From Phialophora verrucosa (taxonomy: Eukaryota; Ascomycota; Eurotiomycetes; Chaetothyriales; Herpotrichiellaceae), in contig MSED01000002.1 of NCBI GenBank assembly GCA_002099365.1, positions 2,666,001 to 2,730,000 of the forward strand: a DNA stretch of 64,000 nt. The letters run 5' to 3'. The translations under genes were made by a program, and so were the position numbers. The stretch's first letter is position 1. Each line of letters starts with the position of its first letter. A model generated the notes under the pieces. That model was not told the origin of the DNA and ran no database searches. It saw only the letters and a program-made list of their open reading frames with translations. Positions 53,345 through 64,000 of the stretch are shown piece after piece.

Positions 53345-55219
53345 TCACACACAGATTCTCGCCCTGAGCAAGCAGGGAATTAGCACAGTGAAGCAGGTGA
53401 GTATGACCGACGTGGCTGTGTAGATTCCAGCTTGCACAAGAATACGATGTTGCTCAGTGGGATCAATGGTGTCCAGGCAGGCATTGACGAAGCCTGTACT
53501 GAAAATGGTCTGTTTTCTCCATGTCCTTGTCAGCCTGTCTCAATTCTTGAAGCTACTTGAGGAGGAAGGGATTTTCGGGGGTACCTACCGCCACGAAGGT
53601 TCCCGGCACGTAGACGACAGCAAGTATGGCGAGGAATTTCATCGTGGACGAATCCTGTTTCATGGCCCTGCTGATTCCCAGCCCCAGTTTGCTATCATGC
53701 TGCGAGGACTCTGCAAGTTTGCTCATATGCACATTGTTCGAAATCAGTGCTTGAGTGTAAGTTGCATTAAGGAGGCAGGTGACCTTTCAGAGATGGGTTA
53801 TGGGTACAGAATGGTAGCAGAGGAATCGGGACGACCAGTGTACTTACCATATCCGCAGCTTGTTGGGAACGTTCCAGCATGTCCACCGCCCAAGCCCGCT
53901 TCAGAGTGGCCTCGGACTCGCATGCATCCAGCTCCCGACTCAAATATGTAAGATACTGTCGCTCTTGACGCACGCGCGAGGTTGAAGTCGACTGCTTGAT
54001 GAGCATTCGGATTCCCCTCAGAATCTTCATTTGGGAGACCAGGACCAGAGCCACATCACGGATCAGCTCCTGCATGTACCGCAGGTCTTGGACTTTCGAA
54101 AAGGTGAGGTCAAAGTGCGGTCCCCCCTGGGACCGTCAACAGACATGTCGAGTCGTGCTTCTCGGCTCTGCAGATCGACCTATCAGACTGCTCCACATGC
54201 CCAAAGTCAGAATGCGCATGGCAACCTACCTCCGCGCGTACCTGTGCATCTAAGCCTTGGAGGTACGGCTGCCAAGTCTGCAATGTAGAGCGCAGAATAT
54301 AGCTGTGTATCGCGAACTGCCTACACAGCGGCATCGTTGGATAATCAAGTGGCAGTCTTCGCATTGCAGAGGTTGGCTGAAGGATGATCCATGTAGACGA
54401 TCCTAGTCCGTAATCGTATATTTGGAAGACTCCCACTTTGCGGATGGACCAAGGCCAGCCGCTTCTTCCGGTCTTTGCGACGTGATTGACATGGTAGGAA
54501 AGCTCTAAGGAGTGGTCAATTCAGATCGTGTCGTTGGCTATCACTGACTCACGCGAAATCTCCCTTTGACAAGGGTTGCTTTGGTCTGCCACTCGAGACC
54601 AGCACTTGTAGCCGCCTATGAACGGCTCTTTGTCGTGTCCAGCAGTGGGTTGGCCAAAAGTGTGGAGAATGTCCAAAAACGACGGGCAAAGATTCAGAGC
54701 CGTTGCAATCTTCCGGAAACCACTCTCTGAGATCTCGAACGGAGACCAGCTGTGCGTCTGATGTAGATATCTAGAGGAGCAGAAAACGGGACATTATTAG
54801 TGCAGGTAGCAGTCAAGGGGCCATTCAAACGACTGTAACGAGCTCGACGCACATGAAGTGATCGCCGGGGGTGTCTAAATGTTTCTATCAAGTCATTAGC
54901 GCCAACAAGGGACATAGAAGGTCGGGCTCTTCACGCTCAAGGTTGCCTCAAGTTGCGCCTCGGTAGTGGCATAGTCTGTCATCCGCCTCATTTGGCCATC
55001 TTCTTCACCATCACCCACGGTCAGGGTCTCAACATGCACAGAGAAAAGACTCGGGTCGAACAGCCTCTCCGTTTCTTTGCTTAGAAGTCGATGGCACAAT
55101 GCCAAATTGTACCGAGAAGGGCAATCATGAAGGTTTAGAGGATAGCTTTCCCAGCCTTGGTAAATGTTGTTCTGTGCTGAGGTCGTGTAACTCATGCCGC
55201 CGCTGAGACGCGCGTTCAT
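53345..55219 (-). CDS. CorA-like (ZntB/Mg2+ transporter-type) membrane protein
   Basis: Seven exons: 55219-54935, 54884-54853, 54770-54553, 54504-54230, 54126-53848, 53708-53589 and 53509-53345. Introns are 50, 82, 48, 103, 139 and 79 bases. The exons sum to 1374 bases, a whole number of codons, giving 457 residues. A cytosolic domain shows the order typical of fungal CorA-like proteins: DTPGDHFIYLHQTHSWSPFEIS, SYHVNHVAKTGRS..WPWSIRKVGVFQIYD, STWIILQPT, and HFDLTFSKVQDLRYMQELIRD. A coiled stretch ends in HDSKLGLGISRAMKQDSSTMKFLAILAVVYVPGTFVA, the first membrane segment. A second segment lies before the C-terminus. The GMN selectivity motif of true CorA channels is not seen, so channel activity is doubtful. 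Some splice sites were chosen by frame and family pattern. Confidence 0.8.
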
Positions 55220-55511
55220 CTAGGGAAATTCTTGTTTAAGGGCTCTAGGATGTCCAAGTACACATACTTTAGCGAAGCAGATTGCACCCAGACAGAAGCA
55301 TTGTCCTGGGTTTGTCAGAATAATTGGGGCTATGTATCCGACTGCTGCCTGGGCCCCTCATGAGCCTTGGCGGAGCCTTGCTTCAGCCTTACAACTATCA
55401 CCACTTCTAAGGACGAGTGCAAAAAGTTGAGCAAAGCTATTGAGATCCCTTGAGCCTGTCAATCTCGCTACCATTCACCGCTCCAATAGGTAGGAGCTGC
55501 AGCGGGAGCGG
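55220..55511. other. Intergenic, upstream region of the CorA-like gene
   Basis: About 290 bases upstream of the CorA-like start. No gene or clear motif. Confidence 0.5.
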
Positions 55512-55870
55512 TCAACGGGAAGCATCTGCTTCCATTGCGTCTAGGGTCGCTTTGTCGTAGTAGACCGATTTCACCTCAGCCTGGAATTTATTAGGTTGCC
55601 CTTCTAGAAGCGAATATGACGGGAAAAGAAACGTCGTCTCGCCGTGGGTGTGATGCATCACGTACATCTGTCATCAGACGCGGAATCTCGATAATGTAGG
55701 ATCCTTGCTTAACCTGAAGCAATGGTCAGCAATACGCGAACGGTCCGACTGTATTGAACCCGGACCGTTATTCCACAAGGTTTTCCCCTGAAATCGTCAG
55801 AAGTCCTCCAGAAGTTGAACAATTTCGCTTTATCGACATAGCGTTGAGGCAGGATTTGTTGCACGGACAT
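55512..55870 (-). CDS. Possible small multi-exon protein
   Basis: Weak candidate. A minus-strand ATG at 55868-55870 opens MSVQQILPQRYVDKAKLF. Further down, GSYIIEIPRLMTD could be spliced by a 58-base intron to GQPNKFQAEVKSVYYDKATLDAMEADASR, which ends at a stop at 55512. These pieces read like protein, but the middle junctions near 55690-55790 are not resolved. It lies between the divergent CorA-like and kinase-TPR genes. No family recognised; it may be a decayed gene. Confidence 0.3.
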
Positions 55871-56017
55871 ATTGTTTTAGGGAAGACTTATGAGAGCTTT
55901 AGTTAGTCGCTCTAACCGTGAATACAATCCGATCAGTACTGCAATCGGGCTTGCAAGGTGGAAGCATAGGCACGTGCCCAGGTAAGGCGAGATAATTTTG
56001 GCCCAAGGCGTGTCAAG

Positions 56018-59000
56018 ATGGGCGAAGCATGTGAGATTTGCCGCCGAGAGGAAGAGGAAGGAAAGTGGCTTCTGAGGGTGTTCCGGTTGAGTCCCGCATC
56101 ACATGATGTGCATTTCAGCATGGCAACCAATCCGCCAACTACACGTGGACAGAAGCTGCAACAGGCACGCAAATCTGGGCTACTCTTGTCAGAGCAAACG
56201 GAACGAGCGTTCGCTTCTGAACTACCTTTCACTAACTATTCAGGACTTGTCAAAGCAACAATGCCAACTAGAAGAATTGCGCGCGTCGCCAGAAGGACGG
56301 GCAAAGCTGATGTACAGTCGTCCCAGAACCCGATTGGATTCGCCAGCATTGTAGACTTCATGACCATGCTGCAGCAAACAAACACCACTCTCCTACCAAT
56401 TCTGCCTCAAAAAGGGACAGCGATCCTAGGTCGCGGCCTATCCGGTGTCATCAAGCAGTCTACCGCCGACCTATCTACGAATCTAGCATTCAAAGAAGGA
56501 ATTCCGTCCAAGAAGTTGCAGGACACAGACCTTGTTCAAGACTGGTCTGCACTAATTACTGAGGTTACTATCCTCCAACATGAACCCATCAAAGCCAATC
56601 CCCATATTGTTGATCTCCTAGGGGTTGCGTTCGCTGCTACGCCTGGGCCACCCTCGGGACACGGAGTTTGGCCCCTGCTCGTAACTTCCAAAGCCGATCA
56701 TGGAGATCTCACCTCTGTCCTGCAGGGTGATCACAGCCAATTCCTCACCGACGAGGCTAGAATGAGACTGTTCGCTGGAGTTGCGGAAGCGATCTTTGTG
56801 CTTCATTCTTGTGGTAGGCGCATCACTCTTGCCCATGCGTAAGGACGAGGCTAAAGAAAAACAGGCATCGCGCATGGCGATTTGAAGACGGACAATGTTC
56901 TCATACATTTATCAGAAACGAACGAACTTAAGCCAATTCTGATAGATTTCGGTTCGAGCGCAACAGCAAATCAAACTCGCCTCCCTACGAGAAGCGACCC
57001 TTGGAGCCCGCCAGAGATCGAGACCACCAGGGTGGATCTTAATCATGCAGAGCTGGTACAAGTCGATCTGTACACATTTGGGCTTCTAAGTCTCCATCTT
57101 CTCCTCCCGCTTGAAAGTCTGATCAGCGCCAAATTATGCCTGGTTCAAACCAAGGAACAGTGTGCTGACGACTGGGCTGAATTCGTCGGAGAAATGAGCA
57201 AGAAGAAGTCTAGTAATGCCGGGAAGGATTTTGTTGCGCAGATTTCTGACTTGATTGCTGAAGCTGACCTGACGCCAGAAAGGCAGTTGATCCTAGAAAA
57301 GATCGTGAAAACAACCATCCAGCCTGTGCATGGAAAACGAGTCCTTCCATGGGACTACATCCTTCCGTACATAGGAACTTACTTGTCGGAAAGGCAGGTC
57401 GTGCATTTTATTTACGCTTATAAACACAAGACACTCGGTGCTGATTCTCTCTAGTTACCACGAACATATATCCTCGAGACCACAGAAACCCCTTGCGATA
57501 TCCGACCCCTTAGAGAACCGGCACTCCCAACATGGCATCTTTGATGTGAGCTCACATAATCTTCGACTCGGACTTGCTAAAACTTAGACAGCTTGCAGCC
57601 ACGCTTGGTGACCTTGATGATATGGACTATCTTCTTCCTTCCAGTATCTGCCAAGATCTGATGCACAAAGCAGATCATTTATTGTGTAAATTGTGCCGAC
57701 ATGAATATGCCTTCCAAGTCTCTGTCTGCGCTGCGATTGGATTTGGCCATCGAAGTGAGTCTCTCGATTCTGATCGGTGGTTATTGAAGAGCGAACGGAC
57801 GGAAGAGGACCGAAAACGGGCTATTCAAGAGCTTGGAAGAAAGTACAAATATCCTGGCCATGTTTCCAAGGATGTCCTTGATGCTCTTGGCATTGGCGTT
57901 CTTGTCAGCAGTGACAGGATTCAAGAGTACCAGACTTCAGGGCGGCTCATCGATGCGGAGAAGACAATGCAAGCTCAGTCAAAGCAAGACTATCAAACTT
58001 TGGGGATTCCCACTTGATTCAAGCGAAGTGCGAATTCGAGCTATTAAAAATTCTGCAGGCACAACTGCGTTTCGAAGGAGCCGAGGAGCACGGGCTACGG
58101 GCATCCAGAATCTTGCGTGATCATTTTGGAGATCGCCATCCTTCCGCGTTGATGGCAAACGTCGCCATAGCAGATCTCTATGCCAGACAAGGCTTTCTTG
58201 GAAAGGCACACCGTCTTTCTAGCGATACGCAGCCCATTCTCGAGGAAGTTCTCGGGCTTGAGCACCCAGAAACAATATCGGCACTCCAAGTTCACGGGAT
58301 CATTCAATACGAACTTGGCCTCGCTAAGGATGCCGAGCAATCGATGAGGAAGGTGGTGGATGTGCGGACCAAGACACTAACTGGGGCACATCCTTTCACC
58401 GTCCGCGCCGAGCTGTCTCTCGTGTCTGTCCTGCAAGCTCAAGGCAGACTGACAGAGTCAAAGGAGCTGATGGTAAGAATTAGTGACAAACTTGTCAATC
58501 AACTTGTGGGCGACTACCTTTCCAAAGCCGAGCTTTACATAGTCTGGGCGGCAATAGAATCCGAGACAGGTTCTCTTGGCCAAGCTTTACAGAGGGTCAC
58601 AGAAGGATTGGCGGCTATGGACATGCTTCGACTTCCAGCCACTAATCCGTTACGGTTGGACGGGCTTGAAATATTAACCTCGATTCACGGCAAGGCAAAG
58701 GAGCGAGACAAACAGGAAAAAACTCTTCGCCAGGTCTTGGACATCAAAAAAAGCCAAGATAGGAGAAATCGTGAAATTTCGACGACGATGTGTCTGCTGG
58801 CAGGCTGCTTGCTTGCTCAAAACCGATGGGAGGACGCATCTGCCCTCGCAGACGAAGTCTTGGTTGCGTCGGGGAGGTCTGTTGCCGAGGACCCACGAAA
58901 TTATGTGACAGCAGTTGACATTATGGCCAATGCTGCGAGCTACCGTGGACAAAACGAAGAGGCTGAAAGACAGCGGCAAGACCTTTTACGGGCTTGCAAG

Positions 59001-60242
59001 TCAGAACTGGGCGAGGGCAACCGCTTTACGCTAGATGCCACTTGCGATCTAGGCGTCTTCTACGCCGATCAAGGCCAGCATCAGAAAGCACAGCATCTGT
59101 TCGAGCAGGCGATAGCCCAAATTGAGACGGAAAACCAACCTGGCAGCGATTTGATCAAAGCAACAAGGCATTTGGCAGTGGCGCTTACCGAACAGGGCAG
59201 GTTTCAAGACGCCAAGTCAGTGTGCCTAAGAGGCATTGACCAGGCAATCCCGGTTGTCGGAGATCGCCACATCACCACACTTGGTCTTTACAATGCGCTG
59301 GGAAGAATACACATCATGACAGGAAAGTACGAGGAGGCGGATGAGCTCTACGCCACGAAGCTTCAGGAACAGAGCGTCGGCACCGAGGCCGAGGTTTACG
59401 TCCTGGAGCACATGGCAGTGCTCCGAAGGCGTCAACAGCGGATACCAGAAGCGATGGATCTCAAGCGACGAAGCGAGACACTGATGAAGTCAATTCTAGG
59501 CGAACACCGGCCAGAATACATCATTATGCAGGGAAACGTGCTCGGCGACTACATGGCTGATCCCGAACTTTTCACACCCGACGTGGAGAGGGACGTGATG
59601 GCGAACATCCAACGCAAGAAGGGCGTTCTCGGTCCGCGCCATGCATCGACCATCATGTCCATGTGTGACCTCGCTTATGTGTACCTGATGAAGGATCGCA
59701 CCTTCGAAGCCGACGCCATCTTCCAGGAGCTCTCTGATTCGATCCGCGACGTCAAGGCTCCGGAAAAGTACGCGACCATCTTGGGGAAACGCGCCGATGT
59801 TTGCTTCCGGCTGAAACGGCTCGACGAGGCCGAGAAATTTGAGCGCGAAGCGCTTGCCGTGCGTCGCAGCCTCTTTGACGAGGATAACGTCGCCGTCCTG
59901 ACAAACAAGAGCAACCTGGCCTCGACACTGAGTGCGCAGGGCCGGCACTCAGAAGCAGAAGCGTTATTGCGAGAAGTGGTGGCAGGACGGCAGCGCACAC
60001 TGCAGGACAACTCGCGGTCCATCTTCTCGATGCTCAAGGCGATGACTGCCCTGGGCGCGGTGCTCTATTATCAAGGCAAATACGACGAGTCGGCAACCCA
60101 CTACGCTTCATCAGTTGAAGTAGCCCGCCACGTCGGTCTGCCAGCCGAAATAGTGAATGGCTGGCAATCTGAACTTGACGAGGTCATTAAGAACGTGGCC
60201 CAGGTTGATGGCGAGGCGGCTACAGACGGTGTAGGTACGTGA
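56018..60242 (+). pseudogene. Protein kinase-TPR fusion with two offsetting frame changes (damaged gene or sequence error)
   Basis: An N-terminal kinase and a C-terminal TPR array lie in one transcription unit. Exon 1 (56018-56813) holds a Gly-rich ILGRGLSG near residue 145 and Lys in LAFKEG near 160. A clear 51-base intron (56814-56864) joins SCG to IAHGDLKTDN. IDFGSS is the DFG site and PPEI the APE equivalent. A further intron, probably 57398-57485, leads to a linker. The frame then changes near an A-run at 57579-57582 and changes back near a G-run at 58002-58005; both outer parts share one frame. From 58014, about 740 residues form repeated TPR hairpins of the LG..HP class. The start is uncertain (56018 or 56120). 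Kinase-TPR proteins of this kind occur among fungal NLR-like and allorecognition genes. Confidence 0.7.
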
Positions 60243-60457
60243 GAGACGCCAAAAGCAAAGAACTACGGCTGGCTTATTGGTTGCGTATCTATGTAGAAGA
60301 TTCAAGTTCCTTTCACTTAGCAGGGCAGATTTAGAATTAGAGGCGTTTAGAAACGCTCTCTTTGATCCCCTAGCATCTGCCCGTCCTTCGCATCTTTCAG
60401 CAGCACCAAGCGGAATCCGTCTCACGCAATGAAGTCTGAAGATGGTAGGGTATAAAA

Positions 60458-63394
60458 TCAAGCATAGCAACGCGACAACGGCTCCACAACTCTGCTCCGG
60501 AACAACTCCTGTCCGTGTCCATCTATCGAGTCTCCAAGTGGCTTTGGGTCTTCCGCTATCAGCCGCTCTGCATCCAGACAGAACATCACCGCGTCGCGGT
60601 ACACATTGCCCACGGTCTCGCTTAGCTGGGGCACATACGATTGCAACAGCTTGCAACGGAAGTCCTCGTCGGATTCGACCTCCACATGGTCGTCTCGAAG
60701 CACTGATACCGGCAGCCACATGCCTAGCTCCAACAGCACCATTCCGAGTCCAAAGTAGTCAAACGATTTACGAAAAGGCTCGCCAGGAATGTAGGACGGA
60801 TGGCGGTAGTGGACAAGCTCGTCGCGTGGACCGATGGTGTAGCTGGATGCCTCGGGTCGGCTATTGTGGAAGCCTGCGAGGACGGCAGAAGCGACATGTT
60901 CGTGTACTAGGGACGGGGACGGGGCAAATACGAGCAGGTGGTGCGATGAAATGCTCTTGTGCAGCCAGCCTGCGATATGAAGCGCGTGTAGGCAGGAGGC
61001 GAGGCCGGCGGCAAGGGTGAAGATGGAGCCCAAGTCCGGACGCAGTGAGGATTCTCGTATCGATATGTCGGGGCTCGTCATCCTGATGACATTGTTTAGC
61101 GAGAACATCTTAGCATCTGCTATCGTCGTAAAGGCTTTGAGCGGGTAGAGGAAGCCGAAACGAAAGTTGTGCTGCTCATGAAAAAACCCGCAGCAGGACA
61201 CCACTCGTGTGTGGACAGCACCTTCTCGGGGCGTCACGTTGGGGTCCAGGAGATTCGTCAGCGCTTCCATGGTGGCCAACAGTTGGTCACCATGCTTCTC
61301 CCGCCACCGTGTGTCGTACTCAAGCCATTCAATCATGACTCTGGTGGCGGTTGAGGAATCTTCGTGCAAGTAGCCCAACACCTTGCCTTCGTCTCTGGTC
61401 AGGTGATAATATTGGGACCCCTCAAAATCAGCAGGCCATCCACTGTCAATCTCGACACAGCCGGGTTCGATGTAACGGGTGCGCTTGCCCAGCGAAATCG
61501 AGTCTGTTAGGAGTCGGGACATGTATCTCATGGCGACACTGGCACCTACCACTCGATAGCGACTGGCTGACGAGACAGAGTGGATTGCTTCCAGCAGGCT
61601 TGTGTTCTTCTCCTCGCAGACCATTCGAGTCCAGTTTCTCAGCATTTGCCGGTGTTTTTGGCTGGACAGGCAGGTGCTGAGAGAATCGTAGGCGGTCCAT
61701 ATTCTGTCCATGATGTCTTTCTCACTCTGCGTTGGGTTGTCGTCGTCAGAGGGCGTGAGGTTATTGCAGGACAACACATTTAACATCTCCGAGAGGCCAG
61801 AAAAGAGAGCCGCACGGCGTGCGAGCCGCTCGTCCTCGTGGTGGCTTCGGAATGCGAGCTCCCAGGACCTGAATCTCTTGTGCTCCAAGTACAAGCGAGC
61901 TGTAAATCCATCGAAATTATCCCGATGAAGTCTCGCTTCCACAAGTGACACGTAAGCCTGGTCAATTGCTCGTATTTGTGAATCGATTGCGGTCAAAGCG
62001 AGCGACCTACTGACAACCGCAATCGGGATACGACGGTATGGATTGGGCTCGAGCATCTGATAGATCAGGCTGAGAAGTTTCGGCAGCTCCTTATCGCATG
62101 CTTCATGCAGAAGTTCTTGCAGCCAAGTCGAGACCGCTGGCCTGACTTTACCATCCAGATGGAAGGCGGAGTCAGTAACTCGGATATCGATGCCATAGGT
62201 TAATTTCCGTAGTTCACGAAACTTTGTAACGCTCCTGCTTTCGATGAAGGTTGCAGCTTCCGCAAGAATGCACCCCAGGCTCCATATATCTAGAGCGCGG
62301 CCAACACTGCCGTTAGCCATATCAACCATATCGAAGGCCTCTGGGCCCAGGTAGTCGTCGTGACCGCCCTTCAACCTCGATTTCGAGTCTTGGTCGTCAC
62401 GCTTCAGCCGCGAAAGCCCAAAGTCGGCAATGAGAAAAGTGCTCCCCTGCACAAGGATGTTCGGAGGTCTCAGATCGTGATGGTATCCAATCATACCAAA
62501 CCCAGCATGGCCGTCTGGGAGAGAGAAGTGGTGAATCTGGGCTAGAGCATCGGCAATGCCGCCCATCCCAAGGTAGATACTATGAACGGGCAATTTGCGG
62601 TCCTTTTCAAAAAGTTGAGCCAGATTCATGGGCACGTAAGAAAGAAGGAAGTTTTCCACACCGTGCTGTGCGTAGGAGCCCAGGAAAGGGATCAAGTTGG
62701 GATGCTGCAAAGTTGCCAACGCTTCCAGGACAAAACGCTCATTAGTGACGCCGTGCTGCTTCTCTTGGATCTCCTTGCGAGCAACAATAGCTTCCTGCAT
62801 ACAGATCAGTCCAAACCCTTCTGACATTCTTTTTGCTTCCAACTTGGGGAGAGGGATGCGCGTACATACCTCATCGTTGGCAACGAGATTGTGGCAAGTC
62901 GGCTCCAGCCGAACCTTATACACCTTCGCAAAGCCGCCCTCATCGACCTCCGCGTCATCCAAAAACGGCAGCACCTCACGCGGCCCAAGTTCCCGATGGA
63001 TCTCCCCCTTATTCAAACAAACAGGCCATACCTCCTACTGCCGATTGACAAATTCCCGTGCCACTACGTCAGGCAAGAAATACAACCCCTCGACCTTGTA
63101 TAGCAGCCGTGAATCCGTCTCTCGACGATACAAGAACTCCACAATATACCTTTCGTACCCGGTTAGGAGTAGGACTGCGTAGATGAGCAAGGAAGAGTCT
63201 CGAATCAGCGACGACAATCGGCGGACGTCGTGCGTGCCGCCGGACAGCGACGGGATGGAAGTGGCGATGTGCGCGCGAATCCGGTCCAGAGTAAGGAACG
63301 CCTTCACGTGGTGGGGAGGGTAGAAGGACTTGCGTTCGCGGGCGCCACGCGACTCGACCTGCAGTCTCAACAGGCCTGCGCGAAGATCAGCCAT
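60458..63394 (-). pseudogene. Kinase plus C-terminal pseudokinase protein, interrupted by an in-frame TAG
   Basis: Exon 1 (63394-62870), a 75-base phase-0 intron (62869-62795) and exon 2 (62794-60458) encode 953 residues if the TAG at 63035-63037 is read through. The same frame continues on both sides of it. Residues 1-119 resemble the leader found before kinase domains in certain fungal proteins. Kinase 1: GGFAKVYKV near 150, Lys in VARKEI near 183, HHDLRPPN near 280 (HRD variant), ADFGLS near 300, GPEAF, DIWSLGCILAE. A helical middle follows. The C-terminal 250 residues are a degenerate kinase-like domain (WLHKSISSHHLL near 787, YRHPSY, DYFGLGMVLLELGMW) without catalytic residues, like the DUF7580-type segment of HeLo-family proteins. 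The 3' end lies 215 bases from the kinase-TPR gene, tail to tail. Confidence 0.72.
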
Positions 63395-64000
63395 GTTGAT
63401 GCGGCGACGGTGCTGGATGCGCGGCTTAGGTTTGCCAACGGTCTACGATGAGAGTCTGCCGAACAAATTGGACCAGCGATTGATCCTCTGAGGGGATACG
63501 GCACGTCTACGTAGAGTTGATATTGTCATTCGCGTGTTGTTGCCTGCTCGATGCCAATCACATAATATCGCTGGTAGTGTAAGGCTGGTGAGGCTGAGGG
63601 CTTAGCTTGTTAATATGGCTATCACATGCTCAGTGACAGATACAGCATAAAGGTCTTGGCAAATAACAAGGCCTGTAGGACTGGAGCCCGAACGGGAGCC
63701 TCCCTAATAGGCGAAGGAGTACGGTGGGAGCGGGCTAGAGCCGTGAGGGAGCAGAAGGGAGTGGAGGAGGAGAACGAAAGAGAGGAAGGGAGCGATTCGA
63801 CTAAATAGTCGTTAGCGCGAGAGCAAAGCGGCGAGGGATAAGTCAGCGAAATGACCCTGGGCGTCGACTGTTCGGGGATTATATATAAGCTGTGTTCCCA
63901 AACACAAGATCCCAACCCGCGGGATTATCATTTATGCGGATGGATATTACCTGACGTGGAGCGAGGACAGCCGTGATGAATCTATCATGAGGCGTGCCAT
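63395..64000. other. Right-edge spacer, no supported gene
   Basis: About 600 bases upstream of the kinase/pseudokinase gene. A TATATAAG-like box lies near 63880-63890 and could serve a gene beyond the window or none here. The stretch 63700-63790 is purine-rich; its 60-codon plus-strand frame and the opposite 97-codon frame are low complexity. Confidence 0.5.

Noticed and set aside
53341..53951. Plus-strand gene beginning MPHTQILALSKQG and frame 53457-53951
   Set aside because: A splice-like GTGAGT suggested a gene, but the minus strand holds the CorA-like membrane segment and C-terminus over the same bases.
54694..54915. 73-codon minus-strand frame starting MSLVGANDLIET
   Set aside because: It spans two introns of the CorA-like gene and breaks family continuity; the spliced frame is better.
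1..64000. CRISPR arrays, insertion sequences, retroelements, dispersed 5S rRNA
   Set aside because: No regularly spaced repeats, transposase or reverse transcriptase signatures, and no 5S-like sequence were seen; CRISPR is not expected in a fungus.

Overview
This is a stretch of filamentous ascomycete (Pezizomycotina) chromosome. Nearly every gene has a recognisable fungal homologue family. Many are split by short introns (about 48-170 bases) with GT...AG ends and CTRAC/CTAAY-like branch sites. Gene density is one per 2-3 kb on both strands with no operons. Zn2Cys6-type regulators, a HET-domain gene and MFS, OPT and APC transporters are typical of this group. The recurrent CGGAGTA word in spacers leans towards Eurotiomycetes/Chaetothyriales, but that placement is only an inference. 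I saw no transposase, reverse transcriptase, CRISPR array, rRNA or convincing tRNA. Most exon boundaries were worked out by hand from frame continuity and family conservation.

Layout. 0-31 kb is mostly housekeeping: a glutathione S-transferase cut by the left edge, a Kes1/Osh4-type sterol-binding protein, class II fructose-bisphosphate aldolase, a membrane-anchored Ubp16-like deubiquitinase, a HET-domain protein, a small hydrophilic protein, an HVA1-TUDOR/AT-hook protein, a Mup1-like permease, a small DUF7704-like membrane protein, a GlcG/HbpS-like protein, a large predicted mitochondrial helical-repeat protein, a transcription-factor-like protein without a zinc cluster convergent with a short-chain dehydrogenase, and a polytopic membrane protein with a His-rich loop.

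32-41 kb looks like a small catabolic cluster: MFS sugar transporter, GH130-like glycosidase/phosphorylase, Zn2Cys6 regulator, short-chain dehydrogenase and a DHA2-type MFS exporter. The transporter and GH130 gene are divergent. Their shared spacer carries at least six near-identical CCGACG(T) words, several exactly 12 bases apart. The regulator and dehydrogenase are also divergent, and their spacer holds a 27-base direct repeat containing CGGAGTA.

41-52 kb holds a disordered/coiled-coil protein, a GAF hybrid histidine kinase and an OPT transporter.

53-63.4 kb is the most unusual part, an accessory signalling island. It contains a CorA-like membrane protein in seven exons, a kinase-TPR protein and a kinase plus pseudokinase protein. 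The two kinase genes carry apparent lesions: two offsetting single-base frame changes in one, and an in-frame TAG at an expected tryptophan in the other. This architecture resembles fungal NLR/allorecognition-type machinery, although a joint function is a hypothesis.
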